Source: Rhodoferax sp. BAB1 (GTDB lineage: Bacteria; Pseudomonadota; Gammaproteobacteria; Burkholderiales; Burkholderiaceae_C). Taken from it: 64,000 nucleotides of DNA. Below, one piece after another: positions 60,087 through 64,000 of this stretch. How positions within the stretch are numbered: position 1 is the stretch's first letter; every line of letters starts with the position of its first letter. The stretch is taken from contig NZ_CP054424.1 of NCBI RefSeq assembly GCF_013334205.1, positions 2,748,001 to 2,812,000 on the forward strand. Direction: 5' to 3'. The notes under the pieces are model-generated. The model had not been told where the DNA came from. It worked only from the letters and a program-made list of their open reading frames with translations, and searched no databases. The position numbers and the translations under genes were made by a program.

Positions 60087-61352
60087 TCACTTGATACGCT
60101 CGATGTCCGCGCCTATGGCTGCCAGCTTGGCTTCCATGCGGTCATAACCCCTATCCAGATGATAGATGCGGTCTACCACGGTCTCGCCCTCAGCCACCAA
60201 GCCGGCGATCACCAGGCTGGCCGAGGCCCGCAGGTCGGTGGCCATGACAGTGGCGCCCGAGAGATGCGCGACCCCTTCGATCACGGCCACCTTGCCGTCG
60301 ATCTGGATCCTGGCGCCCAGGCGCACCAGCTCGTTGACGTGCATGAAACGGTTTTCGAAGATGGTCTCGGTCACCTTGGCCGTGCCCTGCGCGATGCAGT
60401 TGAGCGCCATGAACTGGGCCTGCATGTCGGTGGGAAAACCCGGGTACTCGGTGGTGCGGAAGCTCTGCGCCTGCAAGCGGCCCTGCGACTGCACGCGGAT
60501 GCCCTCAGGCAAGGCGGTCACGGTGGCGCCCGCGGCCACCAGCTTCTCGATCACGGCGTCCAGATGGTCGGCGCGCCCATGTTTGAGCACCACATCGCCC
60601 CCCGTGGCCGCAACGGCACACAGGAAGGTGCCCGCCTCGATGCGGTCGGCCACCACCTGGTGCTCACAGCCGTGCAAGGCCTCCACGCCCTGGATACGGA
60701 TGCGGCTGCTGCCGTGCCCCTCGATCCTGGCGCCCATCTTGATGAGCATTTCGGCCAGATCCGGAATCTCCGGCTCCTGTGCCGCGTTTTCCAGGATGGT
60801 CTCGCCTTCGGCCAGGGTCGCCGCCATCAGCAGGTTCTCGGTGCCGGTGACGGTGACCATGTCGGTCGTGATGCGCGCGCCCTGCAGACGTTTCCTGCCC
60901 TTGGGCAATTTGGCAATCATGTAACCATGCTCGACCGTGATCTCGGCCCCCATGGCCGTCAGGCCCTTGATGTGCTGGTCCACCGGGCGCGAGCCGATGG
61001 CGCAGCCGCCGGGCAGCGAGACCGTGGCCTCGCCGAAACGCGCCAGCAAAGGCCCCAGCGCCAGCACCGAAGCGCGCATGGTCTTGACCAGTTCGTAGGG
61101 CGCCTCGGGCGAACTCAGCCGGGCCGCGTCGATGCGTACCGTGCCGTCGGCCGACTGCTCAACGCTCACGCCCATGTTGCGGATCAGCTTGAGCATGGTG
61201 GCCACGTCCTGCAGACGCGGCACGTTGAGCAGGGTCACCGGTTGCGCCGTCAGCAGGGCCGCACACAACTCGGGCAAGGTGGCGTTCTTGGCGCCGGAGA
61301 TCGGCACCTCGCCGCGCAACGCGCGGCCACCACGTATCAGCAATTTATCCAT
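60087..61352 (-). CDS. murA: UDP-N-acetylglucosamine 1-carboxyvinyltransferase
   Basis: The 421-aa enzyme commits UDP-GlcNAc to peptidoglycan. It opens [34 protein letters not shown] and has the catalytic Cys in [14 protein letters not shown] (about residue 117) and [14 protein letters not shown]. It lies between bolA and hisG, as is usual in Burkholderiales. Confidence 0.97.
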   Translation of the reverse strand: MDKLLIRGGRALRGEVPISGAKNATLPELCAALLTAQPVTLLNVPRLQDVATMLKLIRNMGVSVEQSADGTVRIDAARLSSPEAPYELVKTMRASVLALGPLLARFGEATVSLPGGCAIGSRPVDQHIKGLTAMGAEITVEHGYMIAKLPKGRKRLQGARITTDMVTVTGTENLLMAATLAEGETILENAAQEPEIPDLAEMLIKMGARIEGHGSSRIRIQGVEALHGCEHQVVADRIEAGTFLCAVAATGGDVVLKHGRADHLDAVIEKLVAAGATVTALPEGIRVQSQGRLQAQSFRTTEYPGFPTDMQAQFMALNCIAQGTAKVTETIFENRFMHVNELVRLGARIQIDGKVAVIEGVAHLSGATVMATDLRASASLVIAGLVAEGETVVDRIYHLDRGYDRMEAKLAAIGADIERIK

Positions 61353-61358
61353 GGAAAG

Positions 61359-61601
61359 TCACCTGGGTTGCGCCGCCCATTCGGCCGGCGTATAGGTTTT
61401 CATCGACAGGGCATGCACCTCGTCGGTGTGCATCTTCTGGCCCAGCGTGGCGTAGACGCGCTGGTGGCGCTGGATGGCCCGCTTGCCCTCGAACTCCGGC
61501 GACACGATGGTGGCATACCAATGACGGCCGTCCCCGGTGAGCTCGATATGCTCACATTTCAGCCCCGCCGCGATGATGGATTGCAGTTTGTCAGCAGTCA
61601 T
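61359..61601 (-). CDS. BolA-family protein (IbaG-like)
   Basis: The 80 aa begin MTADKLQSIIAAGLKCEHIEL and have VSPEFEGKRAIQRHQRVYATLG, the BolA helix-turn region. The position before murA is that of IbaG/YrbA. It probably partners the CGFS glutaredoxin (19483-19806) in Fe-S handling. It lies four bases after the ABC permease. Confidence 0.92.
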   Translation of the reverse strand: MTADKLQSIIAAGLKCEHIELTGDGRHWYATIVSPEFEGKRAIQRHQRVYATLGQKMHTDEVHALSMKTYTPAEWAAQPR

Positions 61602-61605
61602 GTTC

Positions 61606-62361
61606 TCAGCCTCGAATCTTGTAACCGGTGCGTAGCAGGTGCACCGCCAGGCCGCCCACAACGATGAGGGCGGTACCGACGATGGCCAGGCTCAGCCAGG
61701 GCGAGACATCGCTTACCCCAAAGAAGCCGTGGCGAAAGCCGTCGATCATGTAGAAAAAGGGGTTGAGATGGCTCACCCCCTGCCAGAAGGCCGGCAGCGA
61801 GTGGATGGAATAGAACACGCCGCTGAGGAAGGTCATGGGCATGATGACGAAGTTCTGGAAGGCCGCGAGCTGGTCGAACTTCTCGGCCCACAGGCCGGCA
61901 ATCAGGCCCAGCGAGCCCAGCAGGGCCGCGCCCAGCACCGCGAAGACCAGGATCCACAACGGCGCCTGGATCGTAAGGTCGGTGAACCAGAAGGTCACCA
62001 GGAACACCCCCGAGCCCACCACCAGGCCACGCAGCACTGAAGAGCCGACGTAGGCCAGGTACCAGGCCCAGTGCGACAGGGGCGTGAGCAGCAGGAAGAC
62101 CAGGTTGCCCATGATCTTGCTCTGGATCAGCGAGGACGAGCTGTTGGCAAAGGCGTTCTGCAGCACGCTCATCATGACCAGGCCGGGGATCAGGAAGGCG
62201 GTGTAGCCGATGCGGTCGTAGACCTTGACGTGGTCTTCCAGCACATGGCCGAAAATCAGCAGGTAGAGCACGGCTGTCAGAACCGGCGCGGCAATGGTCT
62301 GGAAGCTGACCTTCCAGAAGCGCAGCACTTCCTTGTACAGCAGGGTCTGCCAACCGCTCAT
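61606..62361 (-). CDS. ABC-2 type exporter permease (YadH-like)
   Basis: The 251 aa have six spans and the ABC-2 signature region around NFVIMPMTFLSGVFYSIHSLPAF, then NPFFYMIDGFRHGFFG. It pairs with the ATPase encoded just upstream, whose stop it overlaps by four bases. The substrate is unknown; this locus accompanies mla genes in many proteobacteria. Confidence 0.9.
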   Translation of the reverse strand: MSGWQTLLYKEVLRFWKVSFQTIAAPVLTAVLYLLIFGHVLEDHVKVYDRIGYTAFLIPGLVMMSVLQNAFANSSSSLIQSKIMGNLVFLLLTPLSHWAWYLAYVGSSVLRGLVVGSGVFLVTFWFTDLTIQAPLWILVFAVLGAALLGSLGLIAGLWAEKFDQLAAFQNFVIMPMTFLSGVFYSIHSLPAFWQGVSHLNPFFYMIDGFRHGFFGVSDVSPWLSLAIVGTALIVVGGLAVHLLRTGYKIRG

Positions 62362-63275
62362 TTCTTGTCTCCCATCACCTGGAGAAAGACGTCTTCCAGA
62401 TCGGCCTTGGTGATCTCGACGTCGTCCACGATCACCCCGGCCTCGCGCACGGCGGCCAGGTAGGTCTCGATCTCGCGCGCGTCATGCGCCGGGAACTGCA
62501 CGATGCGCCCGGTCACCCGCGCCTGTGCAGCCAGGTCGGCCGGCAACTGGCCCTCGATTTTCATGCGCAGCACATGGCTGGACGCGGTCTTGAGCAACTC
62601 GCTGGTGCGTTCCAGCGCCACCACCCGGCCTGCCTTGAGCATGGCAATGCGGCCGCACAGGGCCTCGGCCTCCTCCAGGTAGTGCGTGGTCAACAGCACC
62701 GTGTGGCCCTGCTTGTTCAGCCGCGAGATGAAAGCCCACAGGGTCTGGCGCAACTCCACGTCCACGCCGGCGGTGGGCTCGTCCAGCACGATGACCGGCG
62801 GCTTGTGCACCAGAGCCTGGGCCACCAGCACGCGCCGCTTCATGCCGCCGGAGAGCTGGCGCATATTGGCCTGGGCCTTGTCGGCCAGGCCCAGGCTGTC
62901 CAGCAGTTCGTCGATCCAGGCGTCGTTGTTCTTGACACCGAAGTAGCCGGACTGGATGCGCAGCGTCTCGCGCACATTGAAGAAGGGATCGAACACCAGC
63001 TCCTGCGGCACCACGCCCAGCAGCCTGCGCGCCTGCGCGTAGTCGGCCTGCACATCGTGGCCGAGCACGGAGACTTTGCCGCTGCTGGCACGCACCAGGC
63101 CGGCCAGGATGCTGATCAGGGTGGTCTTGCCGGCACCATTGGGCCCGAGCAGGCCAAAAAATTCGCCCTGCTCGATGTCCAGGCTGACATCGTCCAGAGC
63201 GGCGAAGGTGGCGCCCTTGGGACCGCGGGCGAGCGGGTAGTGCCGGGAGACGGACTGGAAGGAGATGGCGGGCAT
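62358..63275 (-). CDS. ABC exporter ATP-binding protein (YadG-like)
   Basis: The 305 aa have Walker A GLLGPNGAGKTTL, signature LSGGMKRRVLVAQAL and Walker B VIVLDEPTAGVD. It powers the YadH-like permease. It lies 40 bases after mlaB on the same strand. Confidence 0.92.
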   Translation of the reverse strand: MPAISFQSVSRHYPLARGPKGATFAALDDVSLDIEQGEFFGLLGPNGAGKTTLISILAGLVRASSGKVSVLGHDVQADYAQARRLLGVVPQELVFDPFFNVRETLRIQSGYFGVKNNDAWIDELLDSLGLADKAQANMRQLSGGMKRRVLVAQALVHKPPVIVLDEPTAGVDVELRQTLWAFISRLNKQGHTVLLTTHYLEEAEALCGRIAMLKAGRVVALERTSELLKTASSHVLRMKIEGQLPADLAAQARVTGRIVQFPAHDAREIETYLAAVREAGVIVDDVEITKADLEDVFLQVMGDKK

Positions 63276-63315
63276 GGGAACCCGCTATTTTAGGCGGTCG
63301 GGAGAGACCCCGGGT

Positions 63316-63588
63316 TCAGGCGGCCGGCAGCAGCAGTTCGGCCACCCCGTAGAGGCGGGCCAGATCGACCAGCCGGGACGAAAGGCTGCGGATTTCGAAG
63401 CCCTTGCCCAGCGCCACGCTGGCACGCCGGAATTCCAGCAGCACCGCCAGCGCCGAGGAATCGAAACGCGTGAGCGAGGCGGCATCCACCACCACCGCCG
63501 GACCGGTCTGGGACGGCAGGCCTTGCACCAGCATGCGCAGGCAGGCCGAGGCCTGCTTGTGGGTGAGTTCAGAGGGCAGGACCAGCAT
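63316..63588 (-). CDS. mlaB: MlaB-like STAS-domain protein
   Basis: The 90 aa have the STAS fold (VVVDAASLTRFDSSALAVLLEFRRASVALGK) and follow mlaC by two bases, which identifies the cytoplasmic regulatory subunit of the MlaFEDB phospholipid transporter. Confidence 0.85.
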   Translation of the reverse strand: MLVLPSELTHKQASACLRMLVQGLPSQTGPAVVVDAASLTRFDSSALAVLLEFRRASVALGKGFEIRSLSSRLVDLARLYGVAELLLPAA

Positions 63589-63590
63589 GC

Positions 63591-64000
63591 TCAGGCTTTC
63601 TTGGCGTTGGCCTTGTTGCGCTCGACCAGCGAGGCGATCAGGCCGTCGATGCCCTTGGCATGGACTTCCTGGGCAAACTGGCTACGGTAGGTCTCCACCA
63701 GCCAGACGCCCATGACGTTGAGGTTGTAGATCTTCCAGCCGCGGCCTTCACCCGGTGTCTTTTCCAGGCGGTAATCGAGCTGGATGGGCTCGGGATTGCC
63801 TTTGCCCCTGACTTCCGTGCGCACCACGACTTCCTTGTCGTCGGGTGCCGCACGCATGGGCTTGGCGGTCACGGTCATGTCATTGACCTGGGCCAGGGCA
63901 CCCGCGTAGGTGCGCACCAGCAAGATCTTGTATTCCTCCTGCAGGCGCTTCTTCTGCTCAGGGCTGGCCTGGCGCCAGCCTGGGCCGACCGAGGACGCCG
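63591..64000 (-). CDS. mlaC: MlaC periplasmic phospholipid-binding protein (C-terminal part)
   Basis: The frame runs in from the right edge. It includes GWRQASPEQKKRLQEEYKILLVRTYAGALAQV, WKIYNLNVMGVWLVETYRSQFAQEV and a KANAKKA end, matching the MlaC C-terminal region. It ferries phospholipids between the outer-membrane MlaA complex and MlaFEDB. The start and signal peptide lie outside the window. Confidence 0.9.
   Translation of the reverse strand, partial: ASSVGPGWRQASPEQKKRLQEEYKILLVRTYAGALAQVNDMTVTAKPMRAAPDDKEVVVRTEVRGKGNPEPIQLDYRLEKTPGEGRGWKIYNLNVMGVWLVETYRSQFAQEVHAKGIDGLIASLVERNKANAKKA

Overview
The window is dense, GC-rich, operon-packed bacterial chromosome. Several features point to a betaproteobacterium of the order Burkholderiales, most likely family Comamonadaceae. 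These are the pilB-pilC-pilD-coaE-zapD-yacG string, the secA-argJ-DUF815-mutT string, petABC followed by sspAB, the mla-ABC-bolA-murA-his-hinT-tat supercluster, a short-form HisG, and a dispersed GC-rich intergenic repeat. The genus cannot be fixed from this sequence alone. Genes are nearly all intact and familiar; two tRNA genes are present; there are no rRNA genes, CRISPR arrays or recognisable transposases.

Region 1 (1-11310, + strand) is a nitrogen-scavenging block. It holds the end of a urea ABC transporter (urtD tail, urtE), formamidase and its zinc-ribbon partner (fmdA, fmdB), aliphatic amidase (amiE) followed by a CbbQ/NorQ-type AAA ATPase and a CbbO/NorD-type VWA protein, then urease ureA-(two small membrane proteins)-ureB-ureC-ureE-ureF-ureG. 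A good sigma-54 promoter sits upstream of ureA. ureD is not in the window. The block takes in urea and short amides and releases ammonia from them.

Region 2 (11311-12483) is a less GC-rich accessory island with two minus-strand genes: an 84-aa unknown and an AbiU2/HEPN-like protein with its own consensus promoter. Region 3 (12484-19333) holds an alkB alkane monooxygenase operon with a truncated acetyltransferase remnant, a small Rossmann protein, slyD, and a MoxR-DUF58-TgpA-like membrane gene set.

Region 4 (19483-29811) holds housekeeping genes: grxD, a stand-alone AAA ATPase with a candidate sigma-54 promoter, a CBS/CorC membrane protein, a lytic transglycosylase, proS, rppH, proB, obg, rpmA, rplU, ispB and tRNA-Pro. 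Region 5 (30011-35469) is pilB-pilC-pilD-coaE-zapD-yacG. Region 6 (35485-42538, mostly minus) is mutT, DUF815, argJ, secA, an M23 peptidase and a divergent DUF721 gene. Region 7 (42580-47972) is tRNA-Thr, sspB, sspA, petC-petB-petA and pdxA.

Region 8 (47974-64000) has a Nif3-like gene, a Cys-cluster protein and a DegS/DegQ-type protease. A long minus-strand series follows; read in transcription order it is mlaC-mlaB-ABC exporter-bolA-murA-hisG-D-C-B-H-A-mutarotase-F-I-E-hinT-tatA-B-C. 

The most interesting unexplained structure is a short dispersed repeat found four times, three of them inside operons. In those three places it carries an open frame that overlaps the upstream stop codon, and in one (hisI) it supplies the apparent N terminus of the enzyme. 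The pair of 35-residue mature membrane peptides between ureA and ureB is the best candidate for an undescribed accessory function.
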